Assembly (NCBI GenBank): GCA_013368315.1
Contig: JAACJM010000305.1
Coordinates: forward strand, 1-64,000
DNA: 64,000 nt
DNA from: Tetrapyrgos nigripes
Taxonomy: Eukaryota > Basidiomycota > Agaricomycetes > Agaricales > Campanellaceae
Direction: 5' to 3'
This document shows positions 24,437-34,984 of the stretch, in pieces. The notes beneath the pieces are model-generated. The model had not been told where the DNA came from and ran no database searches. It saw nothing but the letters and a program-made list of their open reading frames with translations. The position numbers and the translations under genes were made by a program. Position 1 is the first letter of the stretch. The number at the start of each line of letters is the position of its first letter.

Positions 24437-24988
24437 CTACACCTTGTTCTCCATCTCCTGGGGTTGACGGTCCATATCAAGCTCCAGTATTTTATTTGCC
24501 TTCTGAATAAGTTCTTCAGATGCATTTGAGCTTGAAAGAATATTCTTCACCCACTGAAGTGTATCAGCTCTTGCCAATCTCCCTGCTTGTGCAGCTTCTC
24601 ATTCTGCCTTTACCTTTTCAAGCTGTGTCTTGGCTTTCAGGTACTTGCCAATCAAAGAAAGAGTGCCACCACTAGGAAGGTCATGTCTTTTATCAGCATA
24701 TTTGGGCTGGTAAACAACATGGGTGTTCACATTCTTCTGACTGTGCTTGGATTTGATATTCTTCGTGGAACTGTCAGGTTTCGGAGTCTTCTGCACCTTA
24801 GACTTTGCAGCTGACCTTGGGGTTGCAGCTTCTTTCTTTGTGGAAATACTCACCAAGGATGAACAGGCTAAGTTGGTGCATTTCATGGCATCCGTGACCT
24901 CTGGAATATTGGTGTCAGTCCTGTCTTCTTCTTCTGAAGATAGTATTTCAATGTCAGATAGTATGGAAATCTGGAAGGCCTCACTCAT
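24437..24988 (-). pseudogene. Accessory ORF convergent with Harbinger-like transposase
   Basis: Minus-strand frame from 24988 encodes an acidic N-terminus (DIEILSSEEEDRTD), a Lys/Ser-rich middle (KSKVQKTPKPDSSTKN) and a region rich in Lys, Leu and Glu (GGTLSLIGKYLKAKTQLEKVKAE). A TGA interrupts it at about 24599, and the same frame continues with LARADTLQWVKNIL to a stop at 24437. The profile suggests a nuclear, possibly coiled-coil, protein, but I cannot name a family. The tail-to-tail position with the transposase suggests it belongs to that transposon. Confidence 0.5.
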
Positions 24989-25059
24989 GAAGCAATCTGC
25001 ATTTGATTGGCGAGGAGTTGGACCCCGAGGACTCTCTCACCCTGCATATGTAATATAAC

Positions 25060-26110
25060 CTATAGAGAGATTAACAGAATGGATGCATGGAGCGTTTGTG
25101 AAGGATAAGTACATGATAGTACAAAGAACTAGGATGCCAAGGAGTGAGCTCAAGTTGCTGGTGTTCTATGTTCTGTAAAGGAAGGTTAGTACTGGTGAAG
25201 TGAGAGTGGATAGTTCATACCTTGTACAGGTTGCCCTTCTTGTTTCCCTTGGTAGTAGCATCTGCTTGATGCAGCCATAAGGATCCTGGAACAATCCGCT
25301 GATACACCATACAAAATCGCCATATACATACTTAGATTTTGGTCCATAATATCAGTTTTGACGTTCTTTTAAGGGAATAAGAGGACTAGGGTGAGCCTTG
25401 AACTGCTAGTTAAGACCTAGTGGGACTAGAAAACAATGGTACAATAATATTAAGTGCTTATGGATGGAGAAACAACTCATTCTAAGTACTATGATAGATA
25501 TGTATGAGTTGGAGTTATGATAGCAGACCCACTGAATAATAAAGATAGCCTACAAAGGCTTTCGAATCCTATTATAACAACTACCACCGCTAGCGTGATC
25601 CAAAGGGACAGTGAAGTGTGGGATAGCCCCTATTTGTGGGCATAGGAACATGTAAGCAGCACAATCCTTGGCCGAAAGGTCGATTGGAGAAGACAGCGCT
25701 AAGATCAGACATGCAACAAGCAAGCTAGGTCTAGATCTATGTGTCGGTAAATCCTGTAGTACTAAGACGGCTTCAAAGGAATCTTAAGTATCTATAAAAG
25801 GTACATGTGGATAAAAGTAGGACAAAGTATATATGTACAGGATCCCAGAGTTCAGCTATCCATCGGTACAGAGGGGATAGCAAACAGACATCTCTACACA
25901 GAGATATAAGGGACAGAAGCACTAAGTCACAGTACATCTGAACAATTGGAATACAACCCAAACAGGTAACAGTATTTCTGGATAAGGATAAATCTGTCAG
26001 TAAGCATCTTCTAGCTAGGCATTGAAAGCATTGAAGGATGAATAAGTATGGAAACAGGACTGCAGAAGAGCTGGACTCATATGTAGGACTCAGTAGTAGA
26101 CTGTTGGCAA
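25060..26110. other. Non-coding, no recognisable content
   Basis: About 1 kb without a credible gene. The minus frame 25773-26135 has no motif I recognise. A TATAAAAG box occurs near 25793-25800, so this may be LTR or promoter debris. Confidence 0.35.
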
Positions 26111-26112
26111 TA

Positions 26113-27748
26113 CAGTGGCCAAAAAAATTGTCCACATGTTTGGCACTTTTGGAAAGATTGCTGATTTAAGAGCTATTGAGCAGAAATCTCAAAACATGGC
26201 TGGTGGTAGCAAGAAAGCCTTTGATTAGAGCTACAATAATCTGTCTGTTTTGTCTTATTTGGCCAAATATCTGTGGAGTTATGATTGATTTAAAACTGTA
26301 TGTCATTTGGACAATTTTTTGAGTTGCCACTTCAAAATCATTATTGCAATAACCTGATGTGTTATACATGATGTCATGGGTGGAGCTGTACAGTAATGTA
26401 ATGTATACACTACAATGATGTCATAGCTGCCAGCTGGAGCATACATAGCAACATACAGATGCTCTACAGCCTCTATGAAAATCATGGGGTCCCTCATATC
26501 AGCCCAGAAAGACAATCTCTACTCTCTCCTCTTAACTGCCTCTCCATCTGCAAAAATTGCAGCTCAGACTGGAGTATGGAAGCCAAGAGTTGCTTTTGTG
26601 GCTTAAAAGACAAATACAGACAATGAGAACAATACAGCAGGGTGTCCTAGGAGGCTCTCTACTACTTGTGAAGAGGTTAGATTGGAAAAAAATCCATTCT
26701 GGTAAAGCCAGATTGCTACACAAGTGGCCTGAAACATCAAGGCTCTTCTTGGACAACCTGTCCCAACTTATAACAGCCAAAACATTCCTGAAAACGTCTT
26801 GTGGCGATCTCCAAAACACAGAACAAGTGCAAAATTACAGTGACTTGCAGCAAGGCTCACTTGAAGTTTGCACAGATGTAAAAAGACCGGGCTGTAGAAG
26901 GCTAGAAGTGGGTTATTTTCTCAGATAAGACCAAAACCAATTATTTTGGGGCAAATATGCCCCAGCATGTGTGAGAAAAGAGAGATAAATTCATGGTACA
27001 GCAAGATGTGACAGAAATGATGACATTTGAGAGAGAAAATGACATGATGGGGTAGGGTATGGGGCAACAGTAAGCAGTAAAAATGGTCCAGATGAAGGGG
27101 AAGATAGATTGCAAACACTATATGACCATCTTAAGTAACAAAATCCTGGAAAGCATTAATAATATGGGAGTTGATCCAGAGGTGGCCATTTTTCAGCTGG
27201 GTATTAACTTTCTAAAGTGCTATATCCAATGGTTTCCTTTATCAGAACATGTCTCTCTACCTATAAAAGCAACACTCTGCTTTCATACTTCAGTCTGAGC
27301 TGAAATTTTGATAGAGGGAGGGGCAGTTTGGAGGAGAGAGTAGAGATTGTCTTTCTGGGCTGATATGAGGGACCCCATGATTTTCATAGAAGCTGTAGAG
27401 CATCTGTATGTTGCTATGTATGCTCCAGCTGGCAGCTATGACATCATTGTGGTGTATACATCACATTACTGTACAGCTCCACCCATGACATCATGTATAA
27501 CACATCAGGTTATTGCAATAATGATTTTGAAGTGGCAACTCAAAAATTGTCCAAATGACATACAATTTTAAATGAATCATAACTCCACAGATATGTGGCC
27601 AAATAAGACAAAACAGACAGATTATTGTAGCTCTAATCAAAGGCTTTCTTGCTACCACCAGCCATGTTTTGAGATTTCTGCTCAATAGCTCTTAAATCAG
27701 CAATCTTTCCAAAAGTGCCAAACATGTGGACAATTTTTTTGGCCACTG
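26113..27748. mobile_element. Tc1/mariner-type element with arms of about 490 bases
   Basis: Flanked by TA (26111-26112 and 27749-27750). Ends begin CAGTGGCCAAAAAAATTG on both sides in inverted orientation, a classic Tc1/mariner terminus. The arms match from 26113 to about 26603 and from about 27258 to 27748, including the GCAGCTCAGACT block at about 26560 and its complement near 27290. The middle, about 650 bases, has no transposase and no intact gene. It is a long-armed non-autonomous element, 1636 bases long. Confidence 0.9.
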
Positions 27749-27750
27749 TA

Positions 27751-28099
27751 CATAGGATGCGAATAAAGCAAGATCAGAGAAAAGGGAAAGGAAAACCAAA
27801 CGGAATAAAGAAACTATGAGAAAACCCTATGCCCCTAGCATAAGGACGCATATGAGGGACCTACCAGTCATAAGTGGAGTGTTCTGAGTCAGAGATGCAA
27901 TGCTCACTAACCAGGATGGTACACCAAAACACCAGATGGCTTACAAAGAGGACTGAAGAAAGTTCCTATGAATATTTAGATAATATTGAACAGTTTCTGT
28001 ATACCCTAATAAGCAAGTCTTTACTTACAAGGAAATAGGTAGAACTTGCTAGCAGACTTTTCGATTTGTTTTGTATTTTCTCTACATACTTTTTAGCAG
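27751..28099. other. Insertion-site sequence of the gypsy element
   Basis: No gene seen. It continues logically at 34985 once the retroelement and one target duplication are removed. A TATAAAAGG box at about 35025 just beyond suggests the target was itself promoter or LTR sequence. Confidence 0.35.
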
Positions 28100-28104
28100 A
28101 CATC

Positions 28105-28450
28105 TGTCATGAAGTCTATATTTGGTACTATTTATTTCTTTCTATCTCCGCATCCTCGGATCTCCATACCACTCCTCAGACCTTTACACCTTATGACTCA
28201 CATTCCACATGCTATGCACCGGACCTTTCATTTCTCCAATACAGCTTATTGTATAGCCGCTCGTACAGCTTCCATTACAGCTTTACTCCACAGCTTTCCC
28301 TTTACATATATAACCTGTAGCCTGACACCTGGTTTCCCATCTTGACCTCTTTGTCGTTGGGACCAGTTCTAGTTCTTACTGTTGCTTGTTAGTCTAGTCG
28401 AGCCTGTAGCTCCTTGTTATCGCTATCTAAGCGCTCGCCTCTTTGTGACA
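28105..28450 (+). repeat. 5' LTR
   Basis: 346 bases, starts TGTCATGAAG and ends CTTTGTGACA. A TATATAA box lies at 28307-28313. It differs from the 3' LTR at seven CpG positions. Confidence 0.95.
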
Positions 28451-28988
28451 TTAGGTCAAGATCCCTCACTGCACCAGCGGCCTCTGTATAGGTCGTCCTT
28501 GCAGGCACTGCTCTCACCACGTCTGGGAGATACGCCGCACCGTCCTCTGTTTCTGAATCCTCCGCATCTACATCTGCACCCCCGTCCCCAGCCACATCAC
28601 CCCAACTCTCCCCCGAACCAGGCTTTGATTGTTCAAGCTATCTGCACGGCTTTGATATCTACAATTGCACTGACTGTCACCACCATTGTCTTGAAGAATA
28701 TTGGGACTGTGAAACACAGCCCTGCCCACACGCCTACAACAACCCGCTTCCCAGCCTTGCACTCTTCGTAGACGAATTAGGAGAGAGCCATCTTGTTATC
28801 CCCACTCGTCGCACTTTCCATCCAATCTTCACTGCCAGTCCTGAGCCCTCCAGTCCTCTGCCCCTGTAACCCCTGTTCCATCGTCAGCCGTACCAACAGC
28901 CCACCCCAGTCCTACAATCGCTCCTGTTCCATCCCCTCTTGCATCAGCCCCACTCAGTCCCATTCATTCCCCAACCCCTGATATCGAC

Positions 28989-30158
28989 ATGTCCTCCGCT
29001 GCCCTCGAAAACCTCCTCCAGGCTCTGGTTAACAACCAGAACCAACTGCAACAGGCAATCACCAGCCTGGTCAATAGACCTGTCCACGAGGCCTCAGATA
29101 AAACTCCCAAGCCTGCCCCGTTCAAAGGCGAACCTGCCAAGCTCGACTCATTCCTATCCCTCTTCATTCTCTGGGCCGGAGAACAGAAACGGCTCAAACT
29201 CGATAATGGGAAACTTGATCCACAGAAGTGTATTGCTGAAGCGCTTCTCATGATGGAGGGACCCGCTGCAGAATGGGCCACAGAATACGCCCGTCACATC
29301 AGCAGAGTCCGAGCAGAAGAAGCTGGAGCAGTCTTCCCCTGGGAAGGGAACTGGGATAACTTCACCCATGCACTAAAAGTTCAGTTTGGAGTAGCAAACG
29401 AACAGCAGTTGGCGCAGAACAAGCTCGAGGTGCTGAAACAGGGAGATAAGACGGTTTCAGAGTTCTCTCAGGTTTTCAAACAGTGGGCGGAGAAGACTGG
29501 ATTCTCAGACAAGGACCTCCAGTACAAGTTCCGAAAACGCTTGCATAAGGACCTATTGCTCCCATTGGCAAATGTAGAGCTAGGCCAGAAGGAGGCCCCC
29601 AAGAACTTGGACGAGTTAATCAACAGAGCGCTCCACATCGAACAGACCCTGGCTGAATTCCTGGGAAAACCCATCACTAGGCCTGCCACTTCTCTCTCCC
29701 GATTCCCCTCTGTACGAGACCCTAATGCCATGGATGTTGACGCCTCGTGGACTGAGTGTCCCCAGGGTAACGGACGTAGCTTCGGGGACTATCAGAAGGT
29801 GATGCAAGGACGCTGTTACGGTTGCGGATCCAGGGACCACCTGAAATGAGACGGGAATCACGGGCGCGATAAATGCGACTACTGCGAAAGGACGGGTCAC
29901 CGTGGCTCGGTCTGTCAAGACCGATACATGGGATGACCTAGAGGAGGAGGCCGAAACCGGCAACGTGTGGCCGCTACTGTTAGCGACAACTTCAGTCTCT
30001 TCCCGGACGATCTGCCCTCTCCTACCCCTGCCCCTGCCCCCACTGCCACTATCGCTACCTCAGCTTCCGAACCCTCGTCTGCGCTCAATGCCTTGCAAAA
30101 GTCCATCGCCAATCAAACCGCTCTACTACGTAACATCGCTGCCCAACCGGGTTTTTAA
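28989..30158 (+). pseudogene. Gypsy gag, interrupted by TGA codons
   Basis: The ATG at 28989 opens MSSAALENLLQAL. The capsid-like part has PAPFKGEPAKLDSFLSLF and WATEYARHISR. Two zinc knuckles follow: CYGCGSRDH then CDYCERTGHRGSVC. TGA codons lie at 29848-29850 between the knuckles and near 29934, after which the same frame goes on to about 30158 with a Pro/Ala-rich stretch. At least the second TGA fits loss of an Arg CGA codon. Gag coats the RNA in the virus-like particle, and the knuckles bind RNA. Confidence 0.9.
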
Positions 30159-30259
30159 AACGGGTGTCTGTTCCCGCTATGACGCGAACACCCCTAACTA
30201 CCCACATGTTTTCCTGCTCCTAGTACAATTCTATTCCCTCATGTACCATATCCAATATT

Positions 30260-33200
30260 TCCGAAATAGAATCTGATGCTTCTCACTTTCGTATACGTGT
30301 GAAACTCCGAGGAAGACAGAATGAAACAGTGGTAGTAGCGATGGTTGACAGTGGAGCTACAGGCCTGTTCCTGGACAGTCATTTGTAAAGCAACACCGAA
30401 TCCAAACACATCCTCTCCGCAAAGCCCTAGACGTCTACAACATCGATGGCACCCTTAACCGAGCAGGGCACATAGATCAGTTCTGCCGACTGGCAATGAC
30501 GGCAGACAGACAGGAGACATGGTTAGACTTTCTGGTAACGGACTTGGGTGGAGAAGACGTCATTCTGGGTCTTCCCTGGCTGCGTAAAGTGAACCCACGG
30601 ATTGACTGGACGAGTGGTCGATTACAAATTCCTAGAGCACAACCTCCAACGGTAGAAGAGATTCCAGATCGGGATCAGTTTGTTGCTTCTAGTCTTGGAC
30701 CTTGTCCAGAAAGAAACACTATCCTTGAAAGCGTAGATTCGGAATCATCCCAGTCGACCCCACAGGAAACACGCATCTCCACAGACCAAACCCAGATCCA
30801 GTAACAGAACAGGAGGAAGAGAAGGAACCCCCAGTCTATCGCATTCGGGCTAATTGACGTCTCAGGCGCTCCTGGAAGAAAACAGGGATCATTGCCGACA
30901 CCAGAGAGGAAGTCTGGTGCGCGGCAGGGTTCACTTACTTGCAGCAGTTAGCAGAAGAGGCAAACCGAACGAAGCCGAAACAGTCATTTGAGGAGATAGT
31001 CCCCCCTCAGTACTGAGATTATGCTCAGGTCTTCTCGGAAACCGAATCAGAACGCCTTTCCGCATACAAACCTTGGGACCATGCTATTGATCTGGTACCT
31101 GGAGCACCTGCCACCCTACGCACCAAAATCTATCCAATGTCTATCAACAAACAGCAGGAGCTTGATCGTTTCCTTGAAGAGAACATTCGCAAAGACTATA
31201 TCCGACCATCCAAATCACCCCTGTCCTCTCCAATCTTCTTCATCAAGAAGAAAGACGGAAAGCTTCGATTCATCCAGGATTACTGACAGCTAAATGAGTA
31301 CACCGTGAAGAACCGCTACCCTCTGCCCCTCGTCGCAGACATAGTCAGCCGACTGCAAGGAGCCAAGTATTTCACCAAGTTTGATGTACGTTGGGGATAT
31401 AACAACGTTCGGATCAAGAAGGGGGACGAATGGAAAGCGGCATTTGCGACGAACCGAGGGCTCTTTGAGCCAACCGTCATGTTCTTCGGGTTAACAAATT
31501 CTCCGGCGACCTTCCAAAGCCTCATGAATTCCATCTTCTCCGATTTAATTGCTGCAGGAAAAGTGGCTGTTTACCTGGATGATATCCTGATCTTCAGTGG
31601 AGACCAGGAAGAACACTGAAAGGTGGTTCGGGAAGTACTAGCAAGGCTGAAGAAGCACGATCTGTATCTAAGACCAGAGAAGTGCGAGTTCGAGTGAGAA
31701 GAGATAGAGTATCTTGGTCTAATTATCCGAGAAGGGCAAGTCAGTATGGACCCGGTGAAGGTAGAAGCAGTACGTCATTGGCCGATTCCCCGTAACATCC
31801 GAGATGTTCGAGCATTCTTGGGTTTCGCGAACTTCTACCGACAATTCATTGAGCACTTCGCTAAAACGGCTCGTCCTCTGAATGACCTCACCCGCAAAGA
31901 CACCTCGTTTAGCTGGGGAACTCACCAACAAGAAGCCTTCAACTCTCTCCGAACAGCCTTCACATCTGCTCCTATCCTTACACTCTGGTCACCAGACCGC
32001 CCCACCCATGTTGAAGTAGACGCGTCAGGCTTTGCAACAGGCAGAGCCCTAATGCAGATGCTCGAAGACGGTCTTTGGCATCTGGTAGCATTCCATTCAG
32101 CGTTGATGCAACCAGCAGAACGAAACTATGAAATTTATGACCGAGAGATGTTAGCTATCATCGAAGCCCTGAAGGACTGATGAAACTTCCTGGAGGGACT
32201 ACCACAGCCGTTCGAAATCATCGCAGACCACTCCAATCTAGAGTTCTGGAGAATGGCGCAAGACCTTAGTCAACGACAAGCAAGATGGGCCCTTTGGCTG
32301 TCACGCTTTGATTTCAAACTCATACACCGGCCCGGCAAAGCGAACACCCAAGCAGACGCTCTCTCTCGCCTACACCCTCATCAGGTGACGGACTGAGAAG
32401 ACAATCTAGAAACCACGGTACTCAAGCCAGAGCACTTCGTGAGACTCGCAGCTACTACCCTAGTCAACCCCCTAGAAGAACGAATCCAACAGGCATTGGG
32501 AAGAGAAGTAGAAGTCTTGAAGGACTAGAGCAGCTGAAAAAGGATGGACTGCAACAACTGGCAAACGGGTTACCCGAATGGGAAGAGGATAACGGGCTAG
32601 TGTATCACAAGGGCCGAGTCTACGTTCCTCCAAATGAAGAGCTACGGAAAGCGATAGTAGAGCAGTGTCACAATGAGCCGTCAGCAGGACACCCAGGACT
32701 ACACGGGACACTCGACTTGGTAACCTCACACTTCTGGTGGCCCACCATTCGCTCTTTCGTAGAGAAGTACGTGGAAGGATGCGATCAATGTGCCAGGAAG
32801 AAGCTACAACATCACCCACGAGCAGTGATCCAACCGTTGGATGTTCCCTTAGGACTCTGGGAGGAAGTCGGAGTCGACCTCATCACACAGTTGCCACCTT
32901 CACAAGGTTATGATGCGATCCTGGTCTGCACAGATCTCTATGGGAAACAAGTCCATACCCTTCCCTGCACGTCCAACATCACCGCTGCTGAAGTCACTGA
33001 CTTATACTACCGAGAAATCTTCCGACTACACGGTCTTCCACTCCATTTTGTATCAGACCGTGGCCCACAGTTCGCCGCCCAAGCCATGCGCTCTCTCTTG
33101 GACCGACTCAGGATCAAGTCAAGCCTCTCCTCAGGTTACCGACCCCAGACGAATAGGCAAACAGAACGAGCAAACCAAAGGTCGAGAAATACCTACATCT

Positions 33201-33935
33201 CTACACAAACTATAGACAGGATGACTGGTAGAACACCTTCCCATGGCCGAATTCGTCCTGAACTCCCGTACACACTCCGCACACAACATGGCCCCCTTTG
33301 AGGTGACCTATGGTTACCTCCCCCTGTTCAACATACCGGTCGGCCGACGCACAGGCATTCCAGATGTAGAAGACCGTCTAAAGATCCTGAGAGAAGTTCG
33401 GAAAGATGCTGGAGCAGCATTACATCTGGCTAAACAGCGCATGAAAGAGGGATATGAGACAGGGAAGCGGAAAGGACATCAGTTCAAGGTCGGAGACTAC
33501 GTCTGGCTGAGCGCGGAAGACATCGACTTGAAGCTCTCGAGTGACAAGCTGGGTGACCGACAGCTAGGCCCATACGCAATTTTGGAAAAGATCGGCGACT
33601 TGGACTATCGGTTAGACCTCCCTGAATCCCTGAGTCGCCTACATCCAGTGTTCCATGTTGACAAACTGTACCCCTACAAGGGTAACACGGTGAACGGACT
33701 CTTACCCGAAGAGCCAGAGCCAGAGCCAGTATACCTTGAAGGGGAGGACGAGCCTGAGTATGAGGTAGACACTCTCCTGGATAGCAGAGTATGATGGAGG
33801 CGAATGGAATACCTTGTCAAGTGGAAAGGGTATGACGACGGCCACAACTCATGGGAACCAGCTCCGAACCTCAAAAATGCGAAGCGGAAAATCACTGCAT
33901 TCCACAAAAAACACCCCGAGGCAACACGGATTTAG
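30260..33935 (+). pseudogene. Gypsy pol (protease, RT, RNase H, integrase, chromodomain), decayed
   Basis: Protease: MVDSGATGLFLDS (about 30341) and DVILGLPWLRK (about 30555). RT: YVKN-type start [10 protein letters not shown] (31306) and YLDDILIF (about 31572). RNase H: VEVDASGFATG and NYEIYDREMLAIIEALKD. Integrase: zinc residues H-H-C-C around 32690-32800, catalytic blocks GVDLITQLP, SDRGPQF and TERANQ. The chromodomain [18 protein letters not shown] lies near 33810. In-frame TGA codons occur near 30856, 31016, 31284, 31617, 31697, 32178 and 33792, nearly all where Arg is usual. Frameshifts occur near 30385 and 33180. The final stop is at 33933-33935. Confidence 0.9.
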
Positions 33936-34008
33936 TGAGCGATGGTGTCTGCTGTCACCGACCGCTTGCAGGCAACGCGCTGAGCGACACGTCAGCACTA
34001 ACTACGTC

Positions 34009-34016
34009 TATAAAAG
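34009..34016 (+). promoter_or_regulatory. TATA box before the extra ORF
   Basis: TATAAAAG lies 79 bases before the ATG at 34095, between the end of pol and the extra ORF. The following leader is C- and A-rich without ATG. This spacing suits an internal promoter for a subgenomic message. Confidence 0.55.
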
Positions 34017-34094
34017 CAAGCCATTCCAGAACGAGGAAAACAGAGTTCAATCACATCCTACCAAGCCAACGATCACTCGTACCCACCCACCACT

Positions 34095-34550
34095 ATGTCT
34101 ACTGCCACCACTGCCCCCACTACACAAAACTCATCGGTCGCTCAACCAACCAACGGAGGACGATGCACATACACACAATGCTCAGGCCGACGATGCCGAC
34201 TGGCCCAAAACCACCAAGGGCCGCATGACGGTTGCAGACGCTGCACATGGAGAGGAGAGGACGATACGAACAGCCGATGTATACTAGGAGTTGGGCATGG
34301 AGCTAGATGTGTCGCTCATCAAACGTCCCTCCGAGCAGAGCACAGAGGGAATCTTGGATGGGGGACCAGCACAGTATGTGGGGCGCATATCGCTCAAGAG
34401 ATTGAGGATGACGATGATGGATGGAATGCACCAGGTTGGGGGGATGGATCGGGTTGGGGGGCTACAGCCAACGTCACCAGATGGTGGTCTCCAGACCCAC
34501 AGCCAAATTTGCCCGACTACTGGCCGGGGCAACGGGGGTTGGACACCTGA
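34095..34550 (+). CDS. Cys/His-rich accessory ORF of gypsy element
   Basis: A separate frame between the chromodomain and the 3' LTR, starting at an ATG after a TATA box. As read it encodes 151 residues. The first stop is TGA at 34548-34550, and the same frame continues to TAG at 34620-34622, so it may have been about 175 residues before a CGA to TGA change. The N-terminal half has eight Cys (24, 29, 34, 47, 50, 62, 72, 95) and several His (40, 44, 68, 75), suggesting metal binding. The C-terminal half is acidic and rich in Gly and Trp (DDDDGWNAPGWGDGSGWG). I do not recognise the family. It has no internal stop before 34548, unlike the neighbouring gag-pol, which is riddled with stops. Standard gypsy elements lack such an ORF. 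Confidence 0.65.
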   Translation: MSTATTAPTTQNSSVAQPTNGGRCTYTQCSGRRCRLAQNHQGPHDGCRRCTWRGEDDTNSRCILGVGHGARCVAHQTSLRAEHRGNLGWGTSTVCGAHIAQEIEDDDDGWNAPGWGDGSGWGATANVTRWWSPDPQPNLPDYWPGQRGLDT

Positions 34551-34620
34551 ATCCGCAATCAATGGAAGAAACAGTGGACTGAGTGGCTTCCAAAAGTATT
34601 CATCGAGGACGATGAAGTTT

Positions 34621-34633
34621 AGGAGGGGGGTAA
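34621..34633 (+). other. Polypurine tract of gypsy element
   Basis: AGGAGGGGGGTAA directly before the 3' LTR, the usual primer site for plus-strand DNA synthesis. Confidence 0.8.
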
Positions 34634-34979
34634 TGTCATGAAGTCTATATTTGGTACTATTTATTTCTTTCTATCTCCGCATCCTCGGATCTCCATACCA
34701 CTCCTCGGACCTTTACACCTTATGACTCACATTCCACATGCTATGCACCGGACCTTTCATTTCTCCGATACAGCTTATTGTATAGCCGCTTGTACAGCTT
34801 CCGTTACAGCTTTACTCCACAGCTTTCCCTTTACATATATAACCTGTAGCCTGACACCTGGTTTCCCATCTTGACCTCTTTGTCGTTGGGACCAGTTCTA
34901 GTTCTTACTGTTGCTTGTTAGTCGAGTCGAGCCCGTAGCTCCTCGTTATCGCTATCTAAGCGCTCGCCTCTTTGTGACA
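34634..34979 (+). repeat. 3' LTR
   Basis: 346 bases, same length as the 5' LTR, ending TTTGTGACA and followed by the target duplication ACATC. Confidence 0.95.
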
Positions 34980-34984
34980 ACATC

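Larger units (their letters stand above)
28105..34979 (+). mobile_element. Full-length Ty3/gypsy chromovirus with accessory ORF
   Basis: 6875 bases bounded by two 346-base LTRs (TGTCA..TGACA) and a perfect 5-base target duplication ACATC at 28100-28104 and 34980-34984. Order: LTR, gag with two zinc knuckles, protease, RT, RNase H, integrase, chromodomain, an extra ORF with its own TATA box, polypurine tract, LTR. The LTRs differ at seven positions, all at CpG. Gag-pol is broken by many TGA codons and a few frameshifts, so the copy is not autonomous. The chromodomain places it among chromoviruses, which target heterochromatin. Confidence 0.95.

Noticed and set aside
28382..28980. Open frames in the gypsy leader
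   Set aside because: C/T-rich leader between LTR and gag; no domain and no conservation clue.
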